A stretch of 64,000 nt of DNA from Tritrichomonas musculus (Eukaryota; Parabasalia; Tritrichomonadida; Tritrichomonadidae), in assembly GCA_039105265.1 (NCBI GenBank), contig JAPFFF010000040.1:310001-374000 (forward strand). The letters are read 5' to 3'. Under the pieces are notes generated by a model, which saw only the letters and a list, made by a program, of their open reading frames with translations, made no database searches and had not been told where the DNA came from. A program made the translations under genes and the position numbers. The first letter of the stretch is position 1. The number at the start of each line of letters is the position of its first letter. This document shows, piece after piece, positions 9,977 through 20,141 of this stretch.

Positions 9977-10220
9977 ATTCTTCGAAAAGTTGTTGATAAT
10001 AATTCATATTATCTGGATTTATTGGTAATCCATTAATTTTGCCAATCATATTGTCTATAAATGTTTGTAATATATTCATAGTTACTTTAGATTGAACATA
10101 ATATTTTTCGTCATTCCAAAAAACATTAAAGATCTTATCAGGAAACTTTTTAAGAACACATGCATCTGCAATTATAGAATATTCTTCATTATTAATAACA
10201 AAAACTATATATCTGCTCAT
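9459..10220 (-). pseudogene. Decayed host gene: small N-terminal domain followed by coiled coil
   Basis: The minus-strand frame begins at an ATG at 10218-10220 (MSRYIVFVINNEEYSII); the longer open frame to 10304 is probably leader. It runs to a stop at 9960 after FEEFEDKN. In the same frame the sequence continues as a heptad-like coiled coil (EIETLNSKIS, LQSTTEAKEREIE, LNWKINELSSTIEVIN) interrupted by several TGA or TAG codons. A 144-bp block, 9455-9598, is identical to 9833-9976, and both copies carry the same internal stops. The N-terminal part resembles short leader domains of trichomonad coiled-coil and ankyrin families. The gene looks dead, or truncated to about 86 residues. Confidence 0.6.
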
Positions 10221-10304
10221 CTTCTTAATGATGGTCTTGTATTTTTTTAAAAAAAATCTGCCCTTTTTATAAGAAAACATGACACAAAATATAGTAGAAA
10301 TCAC

Positions 10305-10787
10305 ATAATGTGAAATTTTTTTGAAAGATGATATTCTCCTTAAAACGTAATCAACAAAATTCTACTTGGAATTTCTTAGTTTGCTTGCATTGGAGATAGT
10401 TTTACGGCTCAAACACCAAGAATGCATCCTAGTTCACTCAAAGAATGAATTTAAAAGAGATGTGACTTCCCAAAATTACGGAAATTAAAGCAATTTTTTT
10501 TGGTAATTTAGGTGGTCGTTTTTCTTTTAAACCCACTTTTTGTGAGAAATCACATGAAGTGAAAAAAAAAACTGCTATTTAAGTACAAAATATTTCTTTG
10601 CTTTTTAATGAAAAAGTTATAAAATTTTTGTTTTTAATTCAATATTTTTCACATCACGTGATTACGGCTATACTATAATCACATTGAAATAATTGTATTT
10701 TTCTATACTGCAAAGTGAGATGGAAAATACAGGATTCAGATTCCAAATAACTAATAAGAAAACTAAAAATTTTATTGATAAAATATT
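10305..10787. other. AT-rich spacer with short near-palindromic TCAC motifs
   Basis: No gene seen. It contains several copies of short TCACAT/ATGTGA pieces (aatcacataatgtgaaa at 10,300; aaatcacatgaagtgaaa near 10,548; cacatcacgtgatta near 10,650), which resemble the half-sites near the hAT leader and at 39.37 kb. Confidence 0.4.
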
Positions 10788-12038
10788 TCAGTCGCCATAT
10801 TTAGAGGCAATAGCTTCCCAAATCAATCTTATTGCATATGTGTCGAATGCTGCATAAAGGGACTGTCTGACTGTCAATGGTCTGGCGTTCCAATCAGACA
10901 ATGAAACATATTTATCCTTGAATTCTGCTGAAGCTTCTCCAACTAGCTGGTTGATGAGTTTAGCAAAGCCCAAAGGCAAATTGTGTCTTTTTAATTTCGT
11001 AGTTTCAATGTCTTCTATTGAAAAAGTTGTGCCAAACAAAGAATTCAATTTTTTCCTATCGTTGGCCATTCCTTTGCCATAGAATGAATGAGATGAAATG
11101 AAATCTTTCAGAATTGAAAGGTTTGGGCATTTGTTGGCAAAATCTCTAGGAGATGTGTAATTGTCATTGATCATGATTACTCGGGCGCTGTTGAGAATGA
11201 CGACAACACCTTTCGATGAGCAAATCTGGAAGAGAGATATCGGGTTGTTTGAGTAGCGAGAATAGTCAGGACTCCACTCAAAGTCAATCGACATCGGATG
11301 ACCGTCAATCAGATCATTGAGTAATTGAGTGAGATGAGATGTGTCTTCAATGCTGACAAAAGTTACAGGAACGGGCTTGTTAGTGTAGAATTCGACTTTT
11401 TTGGTTGCCCCTTCCGGCCAGTAAATCATTTCCAAGTCTTCTACAGAAAGACCAGATGAAAAGCAAATAGTTTCTACTAAATTAAAATCTTCCAGAACAC
11501 TCTCGATGTATCCATCATCAAAAACATTGTTGTTATTTGAATTATTGTCGTTATTTGTATCATTGTTGCTATTGTCGTTATTTGAATTATTGTCGTTATT
11601 TGTATCATTGTTGCTATTGTCGTTATTTGAATTATTGCAGTTATTTGAATTATAGTCGTTCTTTATATCATTATTACTATTTGGATTATTATTGTAGGTA
11701 TTACTATTTGTAATATTGAAATTATAATTAAGTTGTTTTTTTTCTGGTGTATATCTAAATTTTGATTGATTTGATGATCTTGAAACTATATCAGAATTAT
11801 TTGCACTTTCAAAAAATGTTTTAATTTCATTTGAATCCGAACTTGCCTTAGGTGTGTATCTGAATTTATTTTGTGTGTTCGTAGGTATGTCATTTTGAGA
11901 AATGTTATTTGGAGTATTAATTTTATTAGCATTAATACTTGCATGAGGTGTATATCTGAACTTATTTGGCTCATTTTGACGAAATCTATTAGTATTTGTT
12001 TTGGTTTCTTGGTAGGAAACAAATTTGTTTTTGTTCAT
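10788..12038 (-). CDS. 3'-5' exonuclease, DEDDy family (WRN/Exd2-like), Asn-rich N-terminus
   Basis: A 416-aa protein with ATG at 12036-12038. Residues about 245-415 form a DnaQ-like exonuclease domain: Exo I SIDFEW (Asp252, Glu254), Exo II FYGKGMANDRKKL (Asp327) and Exo III QSLYAAFDTYAIRLIW (Tyr395, Asp399). All four acidic metal ligands and the Tyr of the DEDDy class are present, so it should be active on DNA or RNA 3' ends. The N-terminal 180 residues are disordered: three KFRYTP motifs about 35 residues apart, then an Asn/Asp/Ser tract with two copies of a 15-residue unit (SNNDNSNNDTNNDNN). No signal or membrane segment. The stable exonuclease and loose N-terminus suggest a nuclear repair or RNA-processing enzyme; the partner is unknown. 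Confidence 0.8.
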   Translation of the reverse strand: MNKNKFVSYQETKTNTNRFRQNEPNKFRYTPHASINANKINTPNNISQNDIPTNTQNKFRYTPKASSDSNEIKTFFESANNSDIVSRSSNQSKFRYTPEKKQLNYNFNITNSNTYNNNPNSNNDIKNDYNSNNCNNSNNDNSNNDTNNDNNSNNDNSNNDTNNDNNSNNNNVFDDGYIESVLEDFNLVETICFSSGLSVEDLEMIYWPEGATKKVEFYTNKPVPVTFVSIEDTSHLTQLLNDLIDGHPMSIDFEWSPDYSRYSNNPISLFQICSSKGVVVILNSARVIMINDNYTSPRDFANKCPNLSILKDFISSHSFYGKGMANDRKKLNSLFGTTFSIEDIETTKLKRHNLPLGFAKLINQLVGEASAEFKDKYVSLSDWNARPLTVRQSLYAAFDTYAIRLIWEAIASKYGD

Positions 12039-13038
12039 TTAAAAAAATACAAAGTTTCATAATTTTTAATTCAAAAAAATTGAATAATTTTTATTTTTCT
12101 GCCAATAAATAACATTTTTTTTGATTTTAATTATCAACACCTTTTTTGATATTAATAAAAATATCTGATAAAAAGGCTTAATAAATTAGAATAATTTTGG
12201 AAATATTGTTTCCATTATTACATATAACAATTAGGTTTTGAATAACGTTATTTCCTGATAAAGTCCTATCTCAAAACTCTAATGACGACATTCATATTTT
12301 TTTCAAAACTTTTCAAAAAAAAAAAAGTTGGTAAAAATTGGCCTTAAATATACTGAAATTTGACCTTAATATATTGAAAAAGTAAATATAAGACTTTTGA
12401 ATCATATTTTTATATCAAAATCAGGTTTACAAACTGATTTTCAGTTATTAATGAAAAATGAATTGAAGTTTAGCTTATTATTTGTTATAATCAATAATTA
12501 AGATTAATATTGAAGAGGTGCGGACACCTACTTTAAATTTTTAACGTTTATAAAAATATGTATATCTTTTTATGTATTAATAATTACTAAATAACATTTT
12601 GTTATTATATTCTAGTGCAATTAATTTATATATTTATTATTTAAATGTTTTAAAATATCAATTATATAAGTTATAATAACACAAACAATTATCCTATGAA
12701 AATAACCCAATCCAGCCACCTGATGGATGGATTGAAATTATAATGATTAATTATTATATATATTGGAAATTAATGATTAATTATGCATTTTGTTATTTAT
12801 TTTTAAATATAATAAAATCACAAATACCAATTATAAAAAAAGATAAAGCTGTTTGAGATCTCGAGATCCTTAAAAATGCAAAAAAATAAAAGAACATGAA
12901 AATGAAACTAAAAATAAAATAAAAGAACATGAAAATGAAACTAAAAATATCGTAACAAAAGTGAAACAGGCGTATTTCATATTTTAATAAGATAATCAAT
13001 CGAGTTTTGAATTAACTTTTATTTTAATTATAAGTTGC
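12039..13038. other. AT-rich intergenic region with a short direct duplication
   Basis: No convincing gene. A 5-bp-stem hairpin (aggtg, loop cgga, cacct) lies at 12516-12529. At about 12,885-12,950 a 33-bp piece containing aataaaagaacatgaaaatg is directly duplicated; this creates a Phe-rich minus-strand frame (12793-12999) that is not credible as a gene. Confidence 0.5.
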
Positions 13039-15048
13039 TTATTGCTGATAGCGGACTGGCGTGTTTGGTGTGTTTGGCGGCGGATCTCCACCGATGAAAA
13101 CAGCACTCATACAATTACCTGCAACACAGAAAGTGGCACCGCCTGTGATCGTCGTCTCTGCTGGCGAATAAACGCTTTCGTCGCTTGGGCCACTGCTGAG
13201 GAGGAGTTGGCCATAACGGTTGTATCCGCAGGCGAGGACTCTGCCTTCACGCGTCTCGAAAAGTGAATGATTACATCCGGCGTAGGCTGCCCTGATTTCT
13301 TGGCCAGAAAGTGACGAAATCTCTGTGAACGAGGGAACTTCACTTCTTCCTTGCTCAAAGCCGAGCTGGCCATCACTGTTTGATCCATGCCCAAAGACCC
13401 GGCCTTCACTGCTGACTGCCAGGCAGTGATCGCACGAGCCAGACAGCCAGACGACTTTTTGGCCTGACAGTTCTGAAACCTCTGAAAATTTGAGGACGCA
13501 GCTTCCTGATTCGACGACTGACGCGAAGACCCGCCCGCTCCAGCTCAGCGCAAAAACTGATTTGTCGAGGCAGGCAACCATCGTCGCCTTCTCGCCGCCA
13601 GGAAGAGAAACAGCATCGACGCGTGACGATGGCGAATTTCTGACCGAGTCACGGTTGATGAAGATGACTTCACCGTCGGCGCAGATCGCAGCTGCATGAT
13701 AATAACCGCCGAAAAGTGACACTGGTTCTTTGCTGCCGATGTCAAGAAAAACTGGGGTGCCACCGTTTATTCCATAATCGCAGAAAACGAGCTGCTTTGT
13801 GAACATGTAGAGAGTGCCGCGAGCAGTGCAGACAGCAGAAACAGGCGCCAGCGGCCGACCGCTGCTGTCATTCATCGAGAATTCTTTAGATCGGCTGATG
13901 CCTGTCTTCTCGAGCGAGCCGTTGATTCGGCCGTCGTTGTTGCAGCCAACTCCGATCAGAGAGCCGGAACGAGTGACAGAAACCGAGTGCGTGAAGTAGG
14001 CCGAGTAAGACAGGAGCGAAGACGGATCCAGCTGCAAATTCTGAGGAGGGTGGATGACTGCATCATTATGCTTGTTTATGCTGGGGTTTTCGCCAATCTG
14101 GCGGTATTCGTCATATCCGCCAACGACGATATTTTCAGCGTATCGTTGAATGTGACGATAGAAACCGTTTCCTTCTCTTTCGTTTGACTTGGACGATTTT
14201 TGCCGTGAATCTTTCGTGCTGAAGTAGAAGCACTTCCTGATCTTGTTCCAGAGATGGACTGTCATTTCATTCGGATTGAATTTGTCAATGAACTCTTTCA
14301 ATTTAGATTCACTCAAAAAGTCAAAATTGACCTCTTCATAGAAATAAATGTCATTCAAACCGCCATCCATTGAAAATTGGCACTTTTCTTCTTCTCCCTC
14401 ATTTTTGCTCATGAATTTGTCAATCAGGTCAAGAAGCCAGTCTTCGCTTTCAATCGTCAGCTTGGGGTTCTTCAAAATTGAATAAAAAACGGTCCTCGAA
14501 AGGTAAATTATTTGATCTGTATCAATCGAATATAATTTTGATGCAATATATTCAATAGTTTTACTCTGATTCCACATTTCTGCTGATTCTGAATTCGCTT
14601 CGGTAAATGAAGCAAAATCGAGTTTTTCGCTGATTTTCTTCTCATAATTTTCTTCTTCATCGTCAAAAAGTTCGTCAAGTTTCGTGAACATTTCTTTGTT
14701 TTTTAAAAGAATTGAGATGATTTGCAGCTGAAAACGCTGTTTTTTGTCGATATCAATCGAGTTACCTATACTGATCGATTCAAAAAGAGAAAATACTTCT
14801 TCACTCATTATAGATAAATAGCTCTTTTCAAACTGATTAGTACAATTTTTGTTAGAAAAATGAATGGAAGTAATTGTTGGATCTGATTGATGAATTTGTG
14901 AAACATACGGAGAAATAAATTCTGCAAAGAGATTTTTCATTTTGATCTCGTGCTCTCCGAAAATAAATTTAAAATCATCTCCATAACTTTGATTTTGGAC
15001 TAGATTTTTTAATCCTGCTGATGATAATATGAACGACTTTTTGCTCAT
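13039..15048 (-). CDS. BTB-like N-terminal domain plus RCC1 repeat protein (669 aa)
   Basis: The frame can be extended to 15141 only through a non-ATG codon; I choose the ATG at 15046-15048 (MSKKSFILSSAGLKNLVQNQ), the usual N-terminus of this trichomonad family. Residues about 15-80 (DDFKFIFGEHEIKMKNLFAE, then FISPYVSQIHQSDPTITSIHF) are a degenerate BTB-like domain often found before ankyrin or RCC1 repeats in these genomes. The C-terminal half carries RCC1 repeats, e.g. GRVFGHGSNSDGQLG and GRVLACGYNRYGQL, typical of a beta-propeller that binds a GTPase or chromatin partner. The RCC1-coding half (13.04-14.2 kb) is far richer in G and C than the N-terminal half. No membrane segment. A GTPase-exchange role is inference. 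Confidence 0.8.
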   Translation of the reverse strand: MSKKSFILSSAGLKNLVQNQSYGDDFKFIFGEHEIKMKNLFAEFISPYVSQIHQSDPTITSIHFSNKNCTNQFEKSYLSIMSEEVFSLFESISIGNSIDIDKKQRFQLQIISILLKNKEMFTKLDELFDDEEENYEKKISEKLDFASFTEANSESAEMWNQSKTIEYIASKLYSIDTDQIIYLSRTVFYSILKNPKLTIESEDWLLDLIDKFMSKNEGEEEKCQFSMDGGLNDIYFYEEVNFDFLSESKLKEFIDKFNPNEMTVHLWNKIRKCFYFSTKDSRQKSSKSNEREGNGFYRHIQRYAENIVVGGYDEYRQIGENPSINKHNDAVIHPPQNLQLDPSSLLSYSAYFTHSVSVTRSGSLIGVGCNNDGRINGSLEKTGISRSKEFSMNDSSGRPLAPVSAVCTARGTLYMFTKQLVFCDYGINGGTPVFLDIGSKEPVSLFGGYYHAAAICADGEVIFINRDSVRNSPSSRVDAVSLPGGEKATMVACLDKSVFALSWSGRVFASVVESGSCVLKFSEVSELSGQKVVWLSGSCDHCLAVSSEGRVFGHGSNSDGQLGFEQGRSEVPSFTEISSLSGQEIRAAYAGCNHSLFETREGRVLACGYNRYGQLLLSSGPSDESVYSPAETTITGGATFCVAGNCMSAVFIGGDPPPNTPNTPVRYQQ

Positions 15049-15247
15049 AAATATATAATAATAAAATTTTGCAATATTTTTTGTTAATTCAATTTTCATA
15101 TCGAATTTTATTGAATGTAACAATGATCGGTATTGACTCAATTCTAAACAAAAAAATATTTTATATATTGAATATATCTCATTTTCTATCCAAAATAAAA
15201 TGTGATAATAATATTATTTTTATTGTATTAAAAAATTAATAATAATA

Positions 15248-15880
15248 TTAATCGTTTTTAAGATGATCAAGTGTGGGTAACATAGATATATCAAAAGTGA
15301 ATGAATCTAAAATACCTGGAGCTTTTGTTACCATTTTCCTAAAATCAGTAACAGACATATTTCCTTCTTCTTCTCCTGATGTATCGTAAAGTTCAAAAAG
15401 ATCATCAAGTAATTGCTGTAAATGTGGTTCATCTAAATTAACCATAGAATTATTTTCTAAAGACATTCCAATAATTTCTCTAACTTCTTCTTTTGAAATG
15501 CCACCACTACCATCTTCATCATATGCACCAAAGCACATATTAATTTTGGTATCCAAATTTGCCCCTGGGTGAAATGCATTAAGGCCATAAACAAATTCCG
15601 AAAATTGTATATTAGAATCGCCATCAACATCAATCATTTTATAAATTTTGTCTGCAATTTTCTCATTCGCAAATTTAATTTGTGTTTTGAACTCTTCTTC
15701 ACTAATAACTCCATCGCCATCAGCTGAACCCCCGATTTTTCGATAGGCTAATAATAGATGTTGAATATCCTGTGGCGTAAACTGCGTTTTTTCAACAAAT
15801 TCTTTCATTTGGTCATCAGAAATTGGACCATCTTCACGATTATCGAAACCTTCCTCTTCTTTAGAATGACCGATTCCCAT
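15248..15880 (-). CDS. N-myristoylated EF-hand calcium sensor, calcineurin B-like (210 aa)
   Basis: ATG at 15878-15880. The protein begins MGIGHSKEEE, a good N-myristoylation context, suggesting calcium-dependent membrane attachment. EF loops are visible at about residues 52-63 (SADGDGVISEEE), 84-95 (DVDGDSNIQFSE) and 121-132 (DEDGSGGISKEE); a fourth, about 166-180 (DTSGEEEGNMSVTDF), has an insertion and looks non-binding or altered. Length and arrangement match calcineurin B, frequenin or CBL-type sensors. The first loop starts with Ser rather than Asp, so it may bind poorly. It is co-oriented with the RCC1 gene, 200 bp upstream. A phosphatase- or kinase-regulating role is likely but not shown. 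Confidence 0.85.
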   Translation of the reverse strand: MGIGHSKEEEGFDNREDGPISDDQMKEFVEKTQFTPQDIQHLLLAYRKIGGSADGDGVISEEEFKTQIKFANEKIADKIYKMIDVDGDSNIQFSEFVYGLNAFHPGANLDTKINMCFGAYDEDGSGGISKEEVREIIGMSLENNSMVNLDEPHLQQLLDDLFELYDTSGEEEGNMSVTDFRKMVTKAPGILDSFTFDISMLPTLDHLKND

Positions 15881-16612
15881 TTTTATAACTTTTTGTGGTA
15901 TTCAACTTCTATATAAATTGAATTAATTGAAAATTATTTAATACAAATTTTGTAGATTGAAAAATTCAATAATTTAATACAAATTTTTGATAATGTGTAT
16001 AAATTTTTTCAAAAAAACATTACAAATTATTTACAAAATAACTTATAACGTGAACTTAATTTTGTTAATATTAATTAATATTTATGTTTAATATTTTTAA
16101 TATAATTAATAAAATATATATATTTTATTGCATTTCTTTAAATATTTAGTATATCATGCTTTCTTGTTTTTTTTTTTTTTTTTAGTTAACATTCAAATAT
16201 CGATTTTATTTCAAATGCAGAAATTAATTAAATACACAAATATCATATTATATTTGTGATTAATCAGTATTTTATATAAATATTAAAATAAAACTTATAA
16301 TAAATATAAAATAATTTTTAATATAAATGAAATAACTACAAAATAATAATATATCATCGCGATTTTAAATTAAAAGAAATGATGATTTTAAATGACAAGG
16401 AACGCCACTTTTTGAACTGCGTTCAAAAAGTGTCTAGTACACAATTTTTTTCTTTTAGAAAAAAGATAATATCTATATAAAAGGCATTCAAATAAACAAT
16501 AATTTAGTCAAAATTTTATTCTAAAATTAGCATAGCATAAAAAACTTTATTAATGCTTTCTGTAAAAAAACTAACAAAAGTTTGTAATTAGCAAAAACGC
16601 GAATCAGTTATT
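15881..16612. other. AT-rich spacer
   Basis: No gene seen apart from a T-run near 16,170 and the perfect hairpin at 16406-16432. The spacer leads into the 23-bp minisatellite. Confidence 0.5.
16406..16432. repeat. Perfect 12-bp-stem hairpin
   Basis: Arms cactttttgaac and gttcaaaaagtg separated by tgc. The left arm with its flank (cgccactttttgaa) recurs at about 40,357, in another decayed region, so it may be part of a short dispersed element rather than a local terminator. Confidence 0.7.
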
Positions 16613-16614
16613 AA

Positions 16615-17690
16615 CATCAATGTTTGTCTGTCGTTAGCATAGATGTTTATCTGTTGTTAGCATAGATGTTTATCTGTTGTTAGCATAGATGTTTATCTGT
16701 TGTAAGCATCGATGTTTTTCTGTTGTTAGCATCGATGTTTTTCTGTTGTTAGCATCTATGTTTGTCTGTTGTTAGCATCTATGTTTGTCTGTTGTTAGCA
16801 TCTATGTTTGTCTGTTGTAGCATCTATGTTTGTCTGTTGTTAGCATTGATGTTTTTCTGTTGTTAGCATTGATGTTTTTCTGTTGTTAGCATCTATGTTT
16901 TTCTGTTGTAAGCATTGATGTTTGTCTGTTGTTAGCATCTATGTTTGTCTGTTGTAGCATCTATGTTTGTCTGTTGTTAGCATTGATGTTTTTCTGTTGT
17001 TAGCATTGATGTTTTTCTGTTGTTAGCATCTATGTTTTTCTGTTGTAAGCATTGATGTTTGTCTGTTGTAGCATCTATGTTTATCTGTTGTTAGCATTGA
17101 TGTTTATCTGTTGTTAGCATAGATGTTTATCTGTTGTTAGCATAGATGTTTGTATGTTGTAAGCATTGATGTTTGTCTGTTGTTAGCATCTATGTTTGTC
17201 TGTTGTAGCATCTATGTTTATCTGTTGTTAGCATAGATGTTTGTATGTTGTTAGCATTAATGTTTGTATGTTGTTAGCATCGATGTTTGTATGTTGTTAG
17301 CATCAATGTTTTTCTGTTGTTAGCATAGATGTTTATCTGTTGTTAGCATCTATGTTTATCTGTTGTTAGCATTGATGTTTATCTGTTGTTAGCATAGATG
17401 TTTATCTGTTGTTAGCATAGATGTTTATCTGTTGTTAGCATAGATGTTTGTATGTTGTAAGCATCGATGTTTATCTGTTGTTAGCATCGATGTTTTTCTG
17501 TTGTTAGCATCGATGTTTGTATGTTGTTAGCATTAATGTTTGTATGTTGTTAGCATCGATGTTTGTATGTTGTCAGCATCAATGTTTATCTGTTGTTAGC
17601 ATCGATGTTTATCTGTTGTTAGCATCGATGTTTATCTGTTGTTAGCATCGATGTTTGTCTGTTGTTAGCATCAATGTTTGTCAATATTTA
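16615..17690. repeat. 23-bp minisatellite, about 46 units
   Basis: The unit is ctgttgttagcat then one variable dinucleotide, then atgtttNt. Variable spots give ag, cg, ct, tg or ca before atg, and tat, ttt or tgt near the end; some units lose one T (gttgtagcat). Neighbouring units share variants, and larger blocks recur (for example around 16,760-16,920 and 16,920-17,060). 23 is not a multiple of 3 and stops occur, so no long frame exists. A short tail of cousin sequence (atttatctgg repeats) follows to about 17,765. Confidence 0.95.
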
Positions 17691-17766
17691 AGATAATATT
17701 ATCTGGCGGTAGGATTATCTGGTTGTTGGATTTATCTGGCTGTGGGATTTATCTGGGTATGAGATT

Positions 17767-17794
17767 AAACTATTTTATTTCTTTTTGATAAATT

Positions 17795-17828
<34 letters not shown>

Positions 17829-17911
17829 AAATTCTATGAGCTTTATGAAAAAAAATAACTGAAAAATTTTTTTTATAAAAATATCTTAATCAAAAAGAAA
17901 TAAAATAGTTT
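17767..17911. mobile_element. 145-bp element with perfect 22-bp terminal inverted repeats (MITE candidate)
   Basis: The 22 bases at 17767-17788 (starting aaactattttatttc) are exactly complementary to 17890-17911. The interior is an A-rich tract and AT filler without coding capacity. Size and perfect ends fit a MITE, or a long hairpin capable of folding in RNA. No clear target-site duplication is visible. It abuts the end of the 23-bp minisatellite, which may be chance or may reflect insertion at a fragile site. Confidence 0.5.
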
Positions 17912-19526
17912 ACAATTATAATTACAAATGCAAATAATAATATACTTAAAATAATTATTATCCAAAATATTTTAAAACAATATGATGGCTGGATAAGTTC
18001 AGGTCTTATTTTTTTGGGGTTTTGTTTTATTATATTAAGATAAAAAATGATTTTTCATTAAAAATGCAGTTGCAATTAATATATATATTATTCTATTATA
18101 ATAATAATTTTATATATATATATATATATATAATTTATATGATATAAAAATACATTCATAGAATGTTTATATTTTAAGATACTTTTAATTTATTGTTTCA
18201 ATTATGCTATCACAATAAAAACACTTTTGAATAGTTTTTATCTAGAATTTTATCCTATAAAAATGAAATAACAATATCCTCTAATCTTTATTCAAGAAAA
18301 TGAAAATTAGAGCTTTAAAACACAATATTTTATTAAAAATTGAATTACTTTTCAATTTAATTCAATTTTTGATAGATTTTTTTTTCCCCTTTTTTCCGAG
18401 ATTTTCTCTCAAACGCTTTGAAAAAGTTTTTACACACAATTTTTTCACTTTTTTCAGAGATTTTATTTCAGAAATTTTAATGGAGTAAAATGACATAAAT
18501 ATAAATAATGTAAAAAAGAAATATTTATTATAATAAAGTATAGTTTTTTCAAAGCCTTTTTAGCTTTTTTTGGGAATGATGCAAAATCAAACAGCTGGGC
18601 AATAAAAATTCTGTGACTTATTACTAATGTTGAAATATATGTGTTACAATAGCTTCAATTCTTTTTAATTTTCATTATAAAGGAGCAGAATCGTGGCATA
18701 AAGCATGTTTTGATGGCTAATTTGAATTTAAAAAACGTTCACTATAAAAAATATTAAATGGCAAAGAATATCAAATGTGGGATAGCTGCCAATTCTATTC
18801 TATTGAATTAATCTTTTTAAATTTTAAAAATCGAAATAGGTCAATGTATTAAATAATATAAGGAATTACTGCTGTTACGATGAATCTGTATGAAATTAAA
18901 AGCAAATAGAAATTTCGATCTGGATCTATTTAAAAAGTATATCATATTTCATAAAAATTGAATTATAAGAAGAAATTTAAACCGTGATTTAATATAGAAT
19001 GCTTTTTAGTCAATATATTCAAGCAAAAACCGTACAAATTACTTTTATTATTAAGGTTTTTTGACCTTTTAACCGAAATTTTTTGGTGAAAAAATAGGAC
19101 ATTTGGACTTTATGAGATATAATAACTGTAATTATTAAAATTGTCCAAATTTTATTGCAGAACTATTTTTAGTAATAAAGCCAAAATTAATTGAATCATT
19201 GATTGAGGCTCTGAAAATTCAGAACGTAATTGAGACAATAAAGTTATCAATTTTTTTTTTTTAAAAATAATTATCTGAAAAATTTTATTTCAAATAGTTA
19301 TAAATATTAATTACCTTAGTGTTTGCATATATTGCTTATTTTTTTTTAAAGAAAATGTTAAATGTAGCATTTTTTTAAATATGATAATAATATTATTGAA
19401 AATCGCTAGAATTAAATATATAGTACAAACTTTGAATTTTTTTTTTTTTAAGAATTTTTATTAACGTTGAAGGCCAATTCAATTTGTATGAAAAAGTGAC
19501 CAAGTTATTTTATATCCATTTGCTTT
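17912..19526. other. AT-rich gene-free spacer
   Basis: About 1.6 kb with no supported gene. It includes a TA microsatellite at about 18,110-18,132 and several T-runs. A 62-codon plus frame at 18300-18488 is AT-driven and not credible. Confidence 0.5.
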
Positions 19527-20141
19527 ATGAAATCAGAGAATAATAATGAGTTGGATTTTACAGATATATCTCAGCTCAAAGATATGTTCAATGATGATGA
19601 TTTTTCTTTTGATGACGATGAAGTGAACAAGATTTATGATGCAAATTTATTACAATTATTTAAAAATATGGAAACACAAAAAACTCCCTCAATCAAAGAA
19701 GAAGTTGTTACCAAAGAGCAAAGCAATTGCAAAAGTGATAATTCCCGTCCAAAAGAATATTATATTCCATTACCGAATAATGATAAATATAAAAGCCTTT
19801 TTTACGAACTAGGTATTTATCTTAATGAATCTAAGAATCATTATCTCTCGTTAGATGAATTTATTAAGTATATGAATTATATTATAAAAGGAGACAAAAA
19901 GAAGAAAATACCAAAAGATGTTGTCAAAGTTGCTTATTCTGTGTTCCAAAGCTATTTTCATTTACCAAACTTAAGTAGGACAGAAAAAAGAAATAAAGCC
20001 AAATTATTTGAAAAAATGCATAAAATATCTAAAATCATTATGTTTTGCTATGATAAAAAGCCAGAATTATTCTTAAGACCGGTTATTTTGTACATGAAAA
20101 CATATAAAAAGCCATATTCAAAAAAACATTCATCTTCCTAA
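19527..20141 (+). CDS. Hypothetical protein, acidic N-terminus and basic C-terminus (204 aa)
   Basis: A clean frame with ATG at 19527. The first 35 residues are acidic (LKDMFNDDDFSFDDDEVNKI), then a charged linker, then a folded-looking helical region (about residues 85-185: YKSLFYELGIYLNESKNHY, VVKVAYSVFQSYFHLPN) and a Lys-rich tail ending KKPYSKKHSSS. No family recognised and no membrane segment. The arrangement of an acidic head and a basic body would suit a nucleic-acid-associated or regulatory protein, but that is only inference. The frame is well preserved amid gene-poor DNA, so it is probably a real gene. Confidence 0.55.
   Translation: MKSENNNELDFTDISQLKDMFNDDDFSFDDDEVNKIYDANLLQLFKNMETQKTPSIKEEVVTKEQSNCKSDNSRPKEYYIPLPNNDKYKSLFYELGIYLNESKNHYLSLDEFIKYMNYIIKGDKKKKIPKDVVKVAYSVFQSYFHLPNLSRTEKRNKAKLFEKMHKISKIIMFCYDKKPELFLRPVILYMKTYKKPYSKKHSSS

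Noticed and set aside
12793-12999. Phe-rich 68-codon minus frame
   Set aside because: Produced by a duplicated A-rich 33-bp piece; no recognisable membrane protein.
13042-14187. Several open frames on both strands within the RCC1 half
   Set aside because: GC-rich shadows of the RCC1 coding frame.
13039-15141. 31-residue N-terminal extension of the RCC1 protein
   Set aside because: It starts on TTG; the ATG at 15046-15048 matches the family N-terminus.
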